A stretch of 64,000 bases of DNA from an uncultured Bacteroides sp. (GCA_900542985.1 UQPQ01000006.1:1-64000); one strand, 5' to 3'. Numbered from the stretch's first letter, positions 52,881 to 62,430 are shown. The notes: generated by a model from the sequence alone, not told the origin. Program-made: numbers and translations.

Positions 52881-53570
52881 TTAAATTAACTTCTTTGGGG
52901 TAGATGCAACGAACTCTTTCAAATAGAAAGGCTCAAAATATGCCACATCTTTAAAATCCTGTTTTGCCATTGCCTTTTCTGCCAAAGGAAACATCCATTT
53001 GGCCAGCGGATGAATGTCTTCAATGAAATGTGCATTAGGATGAACCAATTTCTCACGACATTTTCCAGAGCCGTTGCCAAAGAAATAAACCGGATGCTTT
53101 TCCAAGAATTCAGCATACGAATGTTCATCGATGATATCAGCACCAATCGCACGTTTTACATTCAATGCTCTATCGTAAATGGCAGCATATACTTCCATAC
53201 GACGTGCATCAATCATCGGACACAACAAGGCATCTTCCGGAAGCTCCTCCGACAACAAGACAGGTACCGACATTACTTCTAAGGTAGGAAGTCCTATCAA
53301 GGGAATATTACGTCCATAACAAATTCCTTTTGCCATAGATACACCGATACGCAAACCGGTATATGAACCCGGTCCACAACTCACAGCCACAGCATCCAGC
53401 GGAATAGCATGATTATCGGCAAACGACAAAGCCTCATCGACAAACACACCTAACGCCACAGCATGCGACGGTCCTTTATAATCTTCTTTAGAAAAAATAG
53501 AAGCCCCATCCTGACTGACAGAAACCGAACAAACCTCTGTAGAAGTTTCAATATGTAAAATGCACGACAT
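52881..53570 (-). CDS. tsaB: tRNA threonylcarbamoyladenosine biosynthesis protein TsaB
   Basis: TsaB is the ASKHA-fold partner of TsaD in forming t6A37 on ANN-decoding tRNAs. The 229-residue protein has MSCILHIETSTEVCSVSV at the N-terminus and the TsaB motif VSCGPGSYTGLRIGVSMAKG (about 63-82). It lacks the TsaD metal histidines, which separates it from TsaD. It is the first gene of the tsaB-DUF4290-murA-rimM-M23-dxr-rseP minus-strand block, with a promoter 27 nt upstream. Confidence 0.94.
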   Translation of the reverse strand: MSCILHIETSTEVCSVSVSQDGASIFSKEDYKGPSHAVALGVFVDEALSFADNHAIPLDAVAVSCGPGSYTGLRIGVSMAKGICYGRNIPLIGLPTLEVMSVPVLLSEELPEDALLCPMIDARRMEVYAAIYDRALNVKRAIGADIIDEHSYAEFLEKHPVYFFGNGSGKCREKLVHPNAHFIEDIHPLAKWMFPLAEKAMAKQDFKDVAYFEPFYLKEFVASTPKKLI

Positions 53571-53596
53571 AATTTATTTTTTATATTATAATGTGT

Positions 53597-53605
53597 GCAA
53601 ATATA
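53597..53605 (-). promoter_or_regulatory. Promoter -7 element of tsaB operon
   Basis: TATATTTGC on the minus strand matches TAnnTTTG, 26 nt before the tsaB ATG. It probably drives the whole seven-gene block. Confidence 0.7.
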
Positions 53606-54145
53606 CACTTTTATTTGCACTCGTTTTCCATTCCCATACGTTTTTTAGAAGCTCTTAATACAAATATTATTCCTTTCTGAAAAATTAAATACTCTTCTCT
53701 CTCGGCTATTTTTTTCTGCTTAATCGACCAAGGCAGAATATTTTCCACAAAATTCCCCATGAAACAAAATCCGATTTTACCAGTCAATTTTTCATCTCTT
53801 CATTCAAAGATTGTATCACCTTTAATCGGATAATACATAGCTACAAAAATTTGCTCCAAAGAAGGACAAACCTTAATAATCTTTCCGATAATATTTTTTC
53901 ACATCATTCTATTACGATACAAACTCTAATACGACTTTATCGGATAACTTTTTCATTTCTTCTTTTGAAAAGTCATTTTCCAAAGATAAATTATTATTTT
54001 TCACAAAAAGCAAGTTCTATTTATACCTATCTTCAAAAGACAATACATTTTATTTTTTTAGCAAAAACAGCGATTTAATTTCAAAATATTACACATTTTC
54101 ATTATAATTTTTGTAAATTAAAATAAAATATATAAATTGCATCCA
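53606..54145. other. Gene-free AT-rich region upstream of susC
   Basis: The 651-nt gap between tsaB and susC is divergent and AT-rich. Besides the tsaB promoter it holds two copies of ATCGGATAA (53823-53833 and 53937-53948 regions) and a hairpin near the susC start (54146-54180). A 75-codon open frame (53851-54078) has no recognisable features and is not taken as a gene. No exact TAnnTTTG element was found for susC. Confidence 0.55.
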
Positions 54146-54180
54146 TGTCAGTTGTGAGGGAAACATGAAGCACACTGACA
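54146..54180 (+). other. Hairpin in the susC 5' leader
   Basis: Arms 54146-54156 (tgtcagttgtg) and 54171-54180 (cacactgaca) pair over 10 bp with one bulged T, around a 14-nt loop. It ends 41 nt before the susC ATG and is not followed by a T-run, so it is more likely a leader structure than a terminator. Confidence 0.5.
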
Positions 54181-54221
54181 AATAACAGACTCTATGTTTA
54201 AGTTTAACAAATCTACGGTTT

Positions 54222-57200
54222 ATGAAGAACAATAATTTTAAAGAGAGAAGAGTAAATCGGGAAACGCATCTTCAAAAAATGAGAAAAGGTCTGTGTCTGG
54301 TAGCCTTGGGCTGTGCGTTATGCACAGGAAGCTATGCACAAAACCAAACGACCTCTCAAAATTCAACTCCCCGGAACTTTACAGGACAAGTATTCGACAG
54401 TAAAGACGGATCCTCATTGATTGGATGTACCGTACGCGTAAAAGGCAAGCAAACAGCTACTATCACCGACGTTAACGGAAATTACAGCATTACGGCCAAG
54501 CCAGGAGATATTTTAATTATTTCTTATGTAGGTTACGAAACGGTAGAAGTTCCTGTAGGAAGTAAAAAAGCAACACAAGTCTACATGACAGACGACAGTG
54601 TACTCATGGACGATGTAGTAGTAACAGGTTATCAGACATTGAAAAAGTTCAATGTAACCGGTTCCGTCAATACTATCAAAAATGATAAAATTTCTTTGAG
54701 AAGCAGTGTAGGATTGGCAGGAATCCTTGAAGGCTCCGTACCTGGATTAAATATTTATAACGAACAGTTCCGTATCCGCGGAGGTGCTTCTATGAATGCC
54801 GGTAACGACCCTTTGTTTATCGTAGATGATTTCGAAGTGGAAGAACTTCCCGAAAACATGGACATGATAGAAAGTATCACTGTATTGAAAGATGCTTCGG
54901 CTACAGCTATCTGGGGTTCACGTGCAGCCAATGGTGTAATTGTCATTACTACCAAAAAAGGCAAAGCCAATGACTTCAAAATATCTTACTCCAACAACTT
55001 TAAGGTTTCAGCTAAGCCCAATTTTGATGACTTACACCGTGCAAACAGCGAACAAATCATCGACTACGACAGAGAAGCCCACCTTTACGGATACAATTCA
55101 ATGATGGGAGGATTCGGCTATGAAGGAAGTGGCTATTCCTTATCTCAAGAAATTCTGAACGATTATTGGGAGGACGTCATTATCGATTGGGAAACTGGTG
55201 CCGTTTCACCGATGGATCCTCAAAAGTTGGCAGAAATGGACGCTCGTCTGAATAAGCTGAAAGCCTATTCCAACCGCAAACAGATAGAAGATTACCTGTT
55301 ACGTAATGCCTTCCGCCAGCAACACATGATTTCCGTTTCCGGAGGCACCGACCGTGTCAATTATTTCCTTTCAGGAAGTTTTATCGGCGGCCATTCAGAA
55401 TATGTAGGCGACCAAGAACGTTCTTACAATATCAATTCCCGGATATCATACAAGTTGTTGCATAACCTGACTTTGCGCTCAGACCTGTCTGCCACATTCG
55501 ACAACAACGACAATGGATATACAAATCTGAGTAATGATATTTATAACCTGTTTCCATTTCAAATGCTCGTAGATGAAGCCGGAAACCGAATTGCAGACTA
55601 TACACAATTCTCACGAATGGATGCCGACAAATATACCCAAGAATATGGTTATCTGAGTTTCGGTAAAAATCTGCTGGATGAAATAGATATGGCCAACAAT
55701 ACAACCAAAAACACCGATTATAAGGCACGGTTTGGCTTAGATTATCGTGTAATAGAAGGCTTGAATCTTTCTGCAGATTATCAGTACGAACGTTATCAGT
55801 CGATTAACAAAGACATTCAGTCTATAAACAGTTACGGTGTAAGAGAATTGATTAACCAACATACTGTCATCGGAGAAAACGGATTAAGCTATCGTATTCC
55901 TAAAGGAGATATCTTGGACCATTCTCAAACCGATGTCGAAGCATGGACCATGAAAATAGGTGCTACCTTAAACCGCAATTTCGGTGCAGATAAACAGCAC
56001 TATGTCAATGCCACTGCCGGTTTCGAAGCACGCAGCAAACATACTACCACAGAATCATACCGTAAGTTAGGTTACAACGACCAAACTTTATCATGGTCTC
56101 CAATCGATGCGATTGATCTTGCAACCAACGGAACAACTCCACCCTGGTCCAGTAACCCCATGCGTTACTATGCGAGCAGTTACGATAAGTTCAGCGATAT
56201 TTTAAACAGAGAAATCTCTTATTATTTATCGGCAGTATACACCTACGACAATCGCTATACCGTAAGTGGAAGTTTACGTATAGACAAATCCAACCTGTTT
56301 GGAGTAAGCGATAAATACAGAAGAAACCCTATCTGGTCTTTTGGTGCCAACTGGAATATCAAGAATGAAAAATTCTTCAAATGTGATGCAATCAGTGCTT
56401 TGATGCTACGTGCATCATTAGGATTAACAGGAAACTTCGACCGTAGCGGAAGAACTTCTCCTATCATGGTGGGACAGTTTATCAGCAGTGATCTGGTAGA
56501 CGGTGGCGGCTATATGCGTATTACGACTCCTCCCAATCCATTACTCCGTTGGGAACGTACACGTTCTATCAACTTGTCTGTAGACTTGGGATTATTCGAC
56601 CGCATTAACACCACCCTTACCTACTATCATAACAAAGGATACGATTTGTTAGGCGAAGCCCAGCTCGACCCTACAGTAGGATATAGCGAACAACTTATCA
56701 ACTCAGCCGATATGAACAACAGTGGAGTAGAAGTCCAGTTGGACGCTGATTTGATCCGCACAAGAGACTTTACATGGAATGTAAGTTGGGTATTCGGTTA
56801 CAATGAGAATAAGATTATACGAAACAGTGCTCACGATTCCAGCCCTGTACTGAACCGTGTACATGGTACAACCCGCTTTGTAGAAGGATATTCCCGCGAA
56901 GGTATCTGGAGCTATCGCTGGGCCGGATTGAACGAAATGGGATTACCTCAGGCATACAAAGCAGACGGTACCAAAGTTACAACTTACGAGGATCTTACTG
57001 TAGAAGACCTGGAATACAGTGGTACTTATCAACCTAAATACTCAGGAAGCCTGTCAACCGGATTCAGATATAAGAATCTACAAGCCAATTTCCTGTTCAC
57101 TTACAATTTCGGACATGTATTCCGTGTAGAATATCCGGATATGAACCCCTTCGGATCTTCTCCGGCATTAAACGAAAGAATTGCCGATCGCTGGCGTCAA

Positions 57201-57548
57201 CCGGGCGATGAAGCCAAGACAGACGTCCCAGCAATTTGTTCCGACATGATGAACTATCTGATGACTTATCAGACAGGAGCTTCCGAACTGGCTAGATATT
57301 CATCAAACAGCATCCGAAAAGGAGACATGATTCGCCTGCGTGAAATATTGCTGAATTACGACCTTCCTAAAAAATGGTTACGCAACAGCCCTGTAAAACG
57401 CTTGTCTATCACAGCCCAACTCAATAATGTATGGTTATGGACAGCCAATAAAGAAGGATACGACCCCGAAGCTGTATCTCCTGTAAGCGGTACATTCTCA
57501 TTGACCGATCCGATAGCCTTTACCTGTGGTGTGAAACTTGATTTTTAG
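54222..57548 (+). CDS. SusC/RagA-family TonB-dependent outer-membrane transporter
   Basis: An 1108-residue outer-membrane receptor. The signal peptide ends GSYAQ (about 40) after a charged N-terminal stretch. A CarboxypepD_reg-like domain follows (about 52-130, FTGQVFDSKDGSSLIGCTV), then the SusC TonB-box-like region DDVVVTGYQT. The plug domain is at about 135-250 (LFIVDDFEVEELP, KDASATAIWGSRAANG), and the beta-barrel runs to the C-terminal FTCGVKLDF. No N-terminal STN domain is present, so control by a FecR/ECF sigma pair is not indicated. It works with the SusD next to it to import a ligand that cannot be named from sequence. Confidence 0.95.
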   Translation: MKNNNFKERRVNRETHLQKMRKGLCLVALGCALCTGSYAQNQTTSQNSTPRNFTGQVFDSKDGSSLIGCTVRVKGKQTATITDVNGNYSITAKPGDILIISYVGYETVEVPVGSKKATQVYMTDDSVLMDDVVVTGYQTLKKFNVTGSVNTIKNDKISLRSSVGLAGILEGSVPGLNIYNEQFRIRGGASMNAGNDPLFIVDDFEVEELPENMDMIESITVLKDASATAIWGSRAANGVIVITTKKGKANDFKISYSNNFKVSAKPNFDDLHRANSEQIIDYDREAHLYGYNSMMGGFGYEGSGYSLSQEILNDYWEDVIIDWETGAVSPMDPQKLAEMDARLNKLKAYSNRKQIEDYLLRNAFRQQHMISVSGGTDRVNYFLSGSFIGGHSEYVGDQERSYNINSRISYKLLHNLTLRSDLSATFDNNDNGYTNLSNDIYNLFPFQMLVDEAGNRIADYTQFSRMDADKYTQEYGYLSFGKNLLDEIDMANNTTKNTDYKARFGLDYRVIEGLNLSADYQYERYQSINKDIQSINSYGVRELINQHTVIGENGLSYRIPKGDILDHSQTDVEAWTMKIGATLNRNFGADKQHYVNATAGFEARSKHTTTESYRKLGYNDQTLSWSPIDAIDLATNGTTPPWSSNPMRYYASSYDKFSDILNREISYYLSAVYTYDNRYTVSGSLRIDKSNLFGVSDKYRRNPIWSFGANWNIKNEKFFKCDAISALMLRASLGLTGNFDRSGRTSPIMVGQFISSDLVDGGGYMRITTPPNPLLRWERTRSINLSVDLGLFDRINTTLTYYHNKGYDLLGEAQLDPTVGYSEQLINSADMNNSGVEVQLDADLIRTRDFTWNVSWVFGYNENKIIRNSAHDSSPVLNRVHGTTRFVEGYSREGIWSYRWAGLNEMGLPQAYKADGTKVTTYEDLTVEDLEYSGTYQPKYSGSLSTGFRYKNLQANFLFTYNFGHVFRVEYPDMNPFGSSPALNERIADRWRQPGDEAKTDVPAICSDMMNYLMTYQTGASELARYSSNSIRKGDMIRLREILLNYDLPKKWLRNSPVKRLSITAQLNNVWLWTANKEGYDPEAVSPVSGTFSLTDPIAFTCGVKLDF

Positions 57549-57576
57549 TATTAACTTCCTTAATGAACGATATAAG

Positions 57577-58959
57577 ATGAAACGTATAAAGAATTTTTTC
57601 TTCTTAATAGCAACAATCGCTTTATTTTCCTCATGCAGTGATTTTTTAGATACACTCCCCAAAGGAAAGGTTATTCCAACAACGGTAGAAGATTACGGAA
57701 ATTTAATGAAAGACATGACTTTATCTAATGGATATGATGCCTTACCCTATTATTGCTCCGACGATCTGATGATTCCCAACCGTGCCATCAATCTGACCAA
57801 CGCCTCCAACAAAGCTTATTTTTGGATGGAAGCCTTTTATCTTGACAGCGAGGACGACAGTAATTGGAATCAGACTTATAACCATCTTTTTACCGTAAAC
57901 GTAGTTCTTGAGAACATCGGTAGTGCTACAGGAGGAACAGAAACCGACAGACGGCGTATCGCAGCAGAAGCAAAAATCTTCCGTGCTTACTATTATTGGT
58001 ATCTGCAGAGCCTATATGGTCCGGCTTACAATGCCGCCACTGCTGCTACCGACTTAAGCGTTCCTTTGGTTACTGAGCCCAACCTTGAAGCAAAACACTC
58101 ACGTGCCACAGTAAAACAAGTTACAGCCCAGATATTAAGCGATTTAGAGGGCATCGACCAGGATCTACCTGTTTTAGGTAGCAATAACTATAAACCCACC
58201 CGTGCATCGGCTTATGCCATGCGTGCACGTGTGTTATTTTACATGGGACGATACGATGAAGCAGCCACAGAAGCAGAAAAAGCACTGGAGCTGAACAGCC
58301 AACTGGAAGATATGAGAGAATGGTCCTTCCCTACTGAATTTCCATCGGGAAGTATCAACGGAAAACCGACAGACATTTCTTCTCCACAAAAAATATGGTT
58401 CCACAGTGTAAATGGCAGCAGCGCATTAAGACAAATGGCCATCGGCGAAGATTTGCTTGAGTTATACAAACAGAATGAAAAAGATTTACGCTTTAAATTC
58501 TGGTTCTCGAATGTAGACAACAAAGGAGAGTATTTCTATGACGAAAATACATACTGCTACATCCAGACAACTCCAAACTACAACATCGGTGTTCCGGAAA
58601 TGATGCTTATCAAAGCGGAAGCCTTAGCACGCAAAAACGACAGCCAAGCTCTTGACATTCTAAATGAATTGCGCAAGTACCGATTCACTGAAGAAGACTA
58701 CACCATGCTGACAAAAGATGCAGACAAGAGCCTTCTTGACATTGTTTTGGAAGAGCGACGCAGAGAATTAGTTCTCTCCGGATTACGCTGGTTTGACATG
58801 AAGCGTTTAGTAAACGAAGGTATTTATACAAAGACGCTGACCCGAACCACTCCCGACGGAACAGTACATACACTGGCTCCGGGATCAAACCGTTATTTAT
58901 TCCCTATTCCACAAAGCATCATCAACAAAAATAGTAACATTGTACAAAACCCTCGTTAA
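57577..58959 (+). CDS. SusD/RagB-family outer-membrane lipoprotein
   Basis: The surface lipoprotein that lids the SusC barrel and captures ligand. The ATG at 57577 gives 460 residues with lipobox FSSC (Cys20). An earlier in-frame start at 57538 lies inside susC and lacks a signal at the right place. TPR-like helices and SusD segments are visible (KIFRAYYYWYLQSLYGPAY split as KIFRAYYYWY and LQSLYGPAY; EERRRELVLSGLRWFDMKR as LEERRREL and GLRWFDMKR). It starts 28 nt after susC. The small size for the family and the lack of nearby glycosidases leave the substrate open. Confidence 0.93.
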   Translation: MKRIKNFFFLIATIALFSSCSDFLDTLPKGKVIPTTVEDYGNLMKDMTLSNGYDALPYYCSDDLMIPNRAINLTNASNKAYFWMEAFYLDSEDDSNWNQTYNHLFTVNVVLENIGSATGGTETDRRRIAAEAKIFRAYYYWYLQSLYGPAYNAATAATDLSVPLVTEPNLEAKHSRATVKQVTAQILSDLEGIDQDLPVLGSNNYKPTRASAYAMRARVLFYMGRYDEAATEAEKALELNSQLEDMREWSFPTEFPSGSINGKPTDISSPQKIWFHSVNGSSALRQMAIGEDLLELYKQNEKDLRFKFWFSNVDNKGEYFYDENTYCYIQTTPNYNIGVPEMMLIKAEALARKNDSQALDILNELRKYRFTEEDYTMLTKDADKSLLDIVLEERRRELVLSGLRWFDMKRLVNEGIYTKTLTRTTPDGTVHTLAPGSNRYLFPIPQSIINKNSNIVQNPR

Positions 58960-58968
58960 TATAGAAAT

Positions 58969-60051
58969 ATGAAAAAATATCTTTTATTGGGAAGTATATT
59001 ACTTACAGGTATAGCCTGTACCCAACAGACAGAAAAAGAGTTTAGCATAGAAGGAACATTGGAAAAACCTTTTACCGGAACTGTTTACTTGGGATATATT
59101 GACCAGAAATACCAAAATATAGATTCAATTACTTTATCGGGAGCAAACAGTTTTTCTTTTACTCAAGCCATCGAACACCCCGACAAGTACTATATCCGGT
59201 TCCGTCCCTATCAGTCAGGATATGAATTTATAGCAGAAGCCGGAGGAAAATATACGGCTTCTGCCGGAGCCATCGGTGTACAACAAGGCGTGGAACAGAA
59301 GCTGATGAATCAGTATCTGGAAACGGTTAAGCCCCTGGAAGAAGAAAGCCAGTCTCTGATGAAACAAAACCCTTCTACTCCGGAAGCTTTAGCCACATTG
59401 CAGAAACAAATGAATGACAATTTCTTCAAACGCGAAAAAGCAACCATTGATTTCATCAAAGCACATCCTCAAAGTTATACAGCTGTCGAATTGGCCGGCA
59501 ACCTGCTACTTAGAGAATATCCGGAATGGAAAGAAGTATACGAAACCATTGACACTCTCAACTATACGTACTCTTATGCATTCAAGACACTAAAAGAAAA
59601 AATGGAAGACGCACGTGTAATATGGATTCAAAATACCCAGGCACCCGACTTTACAACAACCGACATTCACGGTAAACAGGTAAAGTTGAGTGATTTCAAA
59701 GGGAAATACGTCCTGCTTGATTTTTGGGCTTCCTGGTGTCGTCCGTGCAGAGACAAAGCCAAGGAGATAAAGGCCATCTACCCACAACTCCAGAAAAGAG
59801 GTGTTGTAATGTGTGGTATTAATCTGGATGAGAAAAAAGAACAATGGGTAAAAGCGACAGAAGAAGATGGCATTATATGGACCAACACAAGCGAGTTGAA
59901 ACCATTCAATGACAATGCCATTTCTCAAGCTTATAAAATACGGCAAATACCGGCTTTGTTCCTCGTCAGCCCATCGGGTGAAATCATCAAGCAAAATCCG
60001 GAGATTGAATATTTGTTGAATCTGCCGGAAGTAACAAATCCAAACAAATAA
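58969..60051 (+). CDS. TlpA-like thiol-disulfide oxidoreductase lipoprotein
   Basis: A 360-residue lipoprotein (TGIAC, Cys17) with an N-terminal DUF4369-like beta domain (about 22-115), a helical linker and a C-terminal thioredoxin-fold domain of the TlpA/ResA type (about 222-355). The active site is Cys257-Arg-Pro-Cys260 in WASWCRPC, and the cis-Pro loop is RQIPALFLV. It should reduce or shuffle disulfides in the periplasm. It starts 9 nt after susD and is clearly part of that operon, which is unusual for a glycan locus and points to a protein, peptide or metal/cofactor ligand. A terminator follows. Confidence 0.93.
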   Translation: MKKYLLLGSILLTGIACTQQTEKEFSIEGTLEKPFTGTVYLGYIDQKYQNIDSITLSGANSFSFTQAIEHPDKYYIRFRPYQSGYEFIAEAGGKYTASAGAIGVQQGVEQKLMNQYLETVKPLEEESQSLMKQNPSTPEALATLQKQMNDNFFKREKATIDFIKAHPQSYTAVELAGNLLLREYPEWKEVYETIDTLNYTYSYAFKTLKEKMEDARVIWIQNTQAPDFTTTDIHGKQVKLSDFKGKYVLLDFWASWCRPCRDKAKEIKAIYPQLQKRGVVMCGINLDEKKEQWVKATEEDGIIWTNTSELKPFNDNAISQAYKIRQIPALFLVSPSGEIIKQNPEIEYLLNLPEVTNPNK

Positions 60052-60089
60052 GAGACATCGGACAATAGGATATAGTCCTTATCCCCTGC

Positions 60090-60127
60090 AAAGCCAACTG
60101 AAACCAAAAGAAATATCAGTTGGCTTT
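60090..60127 (+). terminator. Terminator of susC-susD-tlpA operon
   Basis: A perfect 12-bp stem (60090-60101 / 60116-60127) with a 14-nt loop lies 38 nt after the stop and runs into a T-rich tract. Confidence 0.88.
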
Positions 60128-60148
60128 TCTTTTTTCCCGGCTTTTTCC

Positions 60149-60157
60149 TACCTTTGC
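60149..60157 (+). promoter_or_regulatory. Promoter -7 element of yicC-gmk-nadD
   Basis: TACCTTTGC matches TAnnTTTG, 20 nt before the yicC ATG. The T-tract of the preceding terminator overlaps the place of its -33 element. Confidence 0.7.
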
Positions 60158-60177
60158 CCGATAAAAAACTGAATATT

Positions 60178-61053
60178 ATGATACAATCGATGACCGGATA
60201 CGGTAAAGCTACCGCCACATTCGGAGATAAGAAAATAAACGTAGAAATCAAATCGTTAAACAGCAAGGCAATGGACTTGTCTACCCGCATTGCTCCATTG
60301 TATCGTGAAAAGGAAATGGAAATCCGCAACCTCATCACCAAAACACTGGAAAGAGGAAAAGTAGATTTCAGTATCTGGATTGAAAAAGAAGCTGCAGAAG
60401 CTGCTACTCCCATCAATGCTGCGTTGGTAGAAAACTATTACCAGCAGATTAAAACAATTTCCGAATCTTGTCACATTCCCGCCCCCGAAGACTGGTTCGC
60501 TACATTGCTGCGTATGCCGGATGTACTGACACGTGTAGATATCCAGGAACTGTCGGAAGAAGAATGGAAAGTGGCTTACACAGCTATTGAAACAGCACTA
60601 CAGCATTTGGTAGATTTCCGCAAGCAGGAAGGTGCTGCCCTTGAAAAGAAATTCACTGAAAAGATAGACAACATCGAACGTTTGCTGCATTCCATCGAAC
60701 CGTACGAAAAAGAACGGGTGGCTAAAATACGCGAACGCATTACCGATGCACTTGAAAAAACAATCAGCGTAGATTACGACAAGAACCGTCTGGAACAAGA
60801 GCTGATTTATTACATCGAAAAACTCGATATCAACGAAGAAAAACAGCGTCTGAGCAATCACCTGAAATATTTCCGCGAAACAATGGCCGGAGGACATGGA
60901 CAAGGTAAGAAATTAGGATTTATTGCTCAGGAAATGGGACGTGAAATCAACACTACAGGAAGCAAATCAAACCATGCGGAAATGCAGAACATTGTAGTGC
61001 AGATGAAAGACGAACTGGAACAAATTAAAGAACAGGTATTGAACGTGATGTAA
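60178..61053 (+). CDS. yicC: YicC-family endoribonuclease
   Basis: YicC-family proteins are hexameric endoribonucleases; E. coli YicC (RnhD) acts in small RNA turnover. The ATG at 60178 gives 291 residues beginning MIQSMTGYGKA, the family's conserved N-terminus. The C-terminal DUF1732 segment (RLSNHLKYFRETM, GKKLGFIAQEMGREINTTGSKSN split as GKKLGFIAQEMGREI and NTTGSKSN) is intact. An open frame to 60154 overlaps the promoter and is not preferred. gmk follows after 50 nt, the usual order in Bacteroidota. Confidence 0.94.
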   Translation: MIQSMTGYGKATATFGDKKINVEIKSLNSKAMDLSTRIAPLYREKEMEIRNLITKTLERGKVDFSIWIEKEAAEAATPINAALVENYYQQIKTISESCHIPAPEDWFATLLRMPDVLTRVDIQELSEEEWKVAYTAIETALQHLVDFRKQEGAALEKKFTEKIDNIERLLHSIEPYEKERVAKIRERITDALEKTISVDYDKNRLEQELIYYIEKLDINEEKQRLSNHLKYFRETMAGGHGQGKKLGFIAQEMGREINTTGSKSNHAEMQNIVVQMKDELEQIKEQVLNVM

Positions 61054-61103
61054 GGACCTCTTCGTCTTCTTCCTTTTAAATTCAACTCTTAACTATAAAA
61101 AAT

Positions 61104-61667
61104 ATGGGTAAACTCATCATATTCTCTGCTCCTTCCGGTTCAGGGAAATCGACTATTATCAACTACCTGCTTTCGCAGAATCTGAATCTGGCATTCTCTA
61201 TTTCGGCAACCAGCCGTCCGCCTCGTGGCACCGAACAGAACGGAGTAGAATATTTCTTCCTTACTCCGGAAGAATTCAAACAGCGTATTGCCAACGACGA
61301 ATTTCTGGAATACGAAGAAGTCTATCAGGACCGATTCTACGGCACACTGAAAGCTCAGGTTGAAAAACAGCTTGCTGCAGGTCAGAACGTGATATTCGAT
61401 GTAGATGTAGTAGGCGGATGCAACATCAAGAAATTCTACGGCGAACGTGCGTTGTCGGTTTTCATCCAGCCTCCTTCAGTAGAAGAACTCCGCCGCCGAC
61501 TGAACGGACGTGGAACTGATACTCCGGAAGTAATAGAAAGCCGTATTGCAAAAGCAGAATTTGAGCTAAGCTTTGCCGACAAATTCGATGTAGTCATTGT
61601 GAATGATGATTTAAGCAAGGCACAGGCCGAAGCGCTTCAAGTCATCAGCAACTTTATCAATCAATAA
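61104..61667 (+). CDS. gmk: Guanylate kinase
   Basis: Gmk phosphorylates GMP to GDP with ATP. The 187-residue protein has the P-loop SAPSGSGKST (8-17) and the GMP-binding segments SRPPRGTEQNG and EFLEYEEVYQDRFYGT, with the lid region RRRLNGRGTD. Length and motifs are normal. It is the second gene of yicC-gmk-small membrane protein-nadD, with 8 nt to the small membrane-protein gene. Confidence 0.97.
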   Translation: MGKLIIFSAPSGSGKSTIINYLLSQNLNLAFSISATSRPPRGTEQNGVEYFFLTPEEFKQRIANDEFLEYEEVYQDRFYGTLKAQVEKQLAAGQNVIFDVDVVGGCNIKKFYGERALSVFIQPPSVEELRRRLNGRGTDTPEVIESRIAKAEFELSFADKFDVVIVNDDLSKAQAEALQVISNFINQ

Positions 61668-61675
61668 TCCGAATT

Positions 61676-61858
61676 ATGGCTAAAAATCCAAAGAAAACAT
61701 TACAGATACTCATCCTACTCAGCATTCTCATCGGACTGGTAGCAATCGCAGTGGGTATAATAGCTCTTGCCAAACAGGAATATATCATTGCCGTAGCCAT
61801 GATTCTCGTGGCAGCCTGGCAAGTTGTCAACTACAAGAAATGGAAAAAAATCCTATAA
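61676..61858 (+). CDS. Small two-helix membrane protein
   Basis: A 60-residue protein with a basic N-terminus, two hydrophobic segments (about 9-29 and 34-50) separated by a short KQEY turn, and a basic C-terminus (NYKKWKKIL). It should be a hairpin in the inner membrane. It is separated by 8 nt from gmk and overlaps the first 19 nt of nadD in another frame, so it is translated from the same mRNA. No function is recognised. Confidence 0.7.
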   Translation: MAKNPKKTLQILILLSILIGLVAIAVGIIALAKQEYIIAVAMILVAAWQVVNYKKWKKIL

Positions 61859-62430
61859 GAACCGGTATATTCGGAGGGACTTTCAATCCCATCCACCTGG
61901 GGCATCTGGCCCTTGCCAATTATTTGTGCGAGGAAAACTGGGTGGATGAGCTTTGGTTCCTGATTACTCCACAAAATCCGTTTAAACAGGAACAGACCTT
62001 GCTCGATAATCATCTTCGCATGAAAATGGTAGAAGCTGCCATTGCCGATTATCCCCGCTTTAAAGCCTCTGACTTTGAATTTACATTACCCCGTCCGTCG
62101 TATACCGTCACTACTTTACAAAAGTTATCGGAGACTTATCCGGACAGGGAATTTGTACTCATCATCGGTGCAGACAACTGGGCTGCATTCGACAAATGGA
62201 AATCTCCCGAAGAGATTCTCCGGAATCACCGGATACTGGTTTATCCGCGTCCCGGATACGAAATCAATCCTCATGAGCTTCCCGCACAAGTCAAAGCTGT
62301 AAACACGCCCTTGCTTGAAATCAGTTCTACTTTTATACGCGAAAGTATTGCTTCCGGTAAAGACATACGCTACTTTCTTCATCCTGAAGTGTACCGGTTC
62401 ATCAAGCAACACCAGCTATACAACAAATAA
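61840..62430 (+). CDS. nadD: Nicotinate-nucleotide adenylyltransferase
   Basis: NadD converts nicotinate mononucleotide plus ATP to deamido-NAD. The 196-residue protein has the nucleotidyltransferase motif [15 protein letters not shown] (9-23) and the C-terminal ISSTFIRES (about 166-174), both typical. [15 protein letters not shown] sits between them. The start is the ATG at 61840, inside the end of the small membrane-protein gene. It closes the yicC-gmk-nadD cluster. Confidence 0.96.
   Translation: MEKNPIRTGIFGGTFNPIHLGHLALANYLCEENWVDELWFLITPQNPFKQEQTLLDNHLRMKMVEAAIADYPRFKASDFEFTLPRPSYTVTTLQKLSETYPDREFVLIIGADNWAAFDKWKSPEEILRNHRILVYPRPGYEINPHELPAQVKAVNTPLLEISSTFIRESIASGKDIRYFLHPEVYRFIKQHQLYNK

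Noticed and set aside
53851..54078. A 75-codon plus-strand frame upstream of susC
   Set aside because: It has no ribosome-binding context, domain or conserved composition; it is a low-complexity product of AT-rich DNA.
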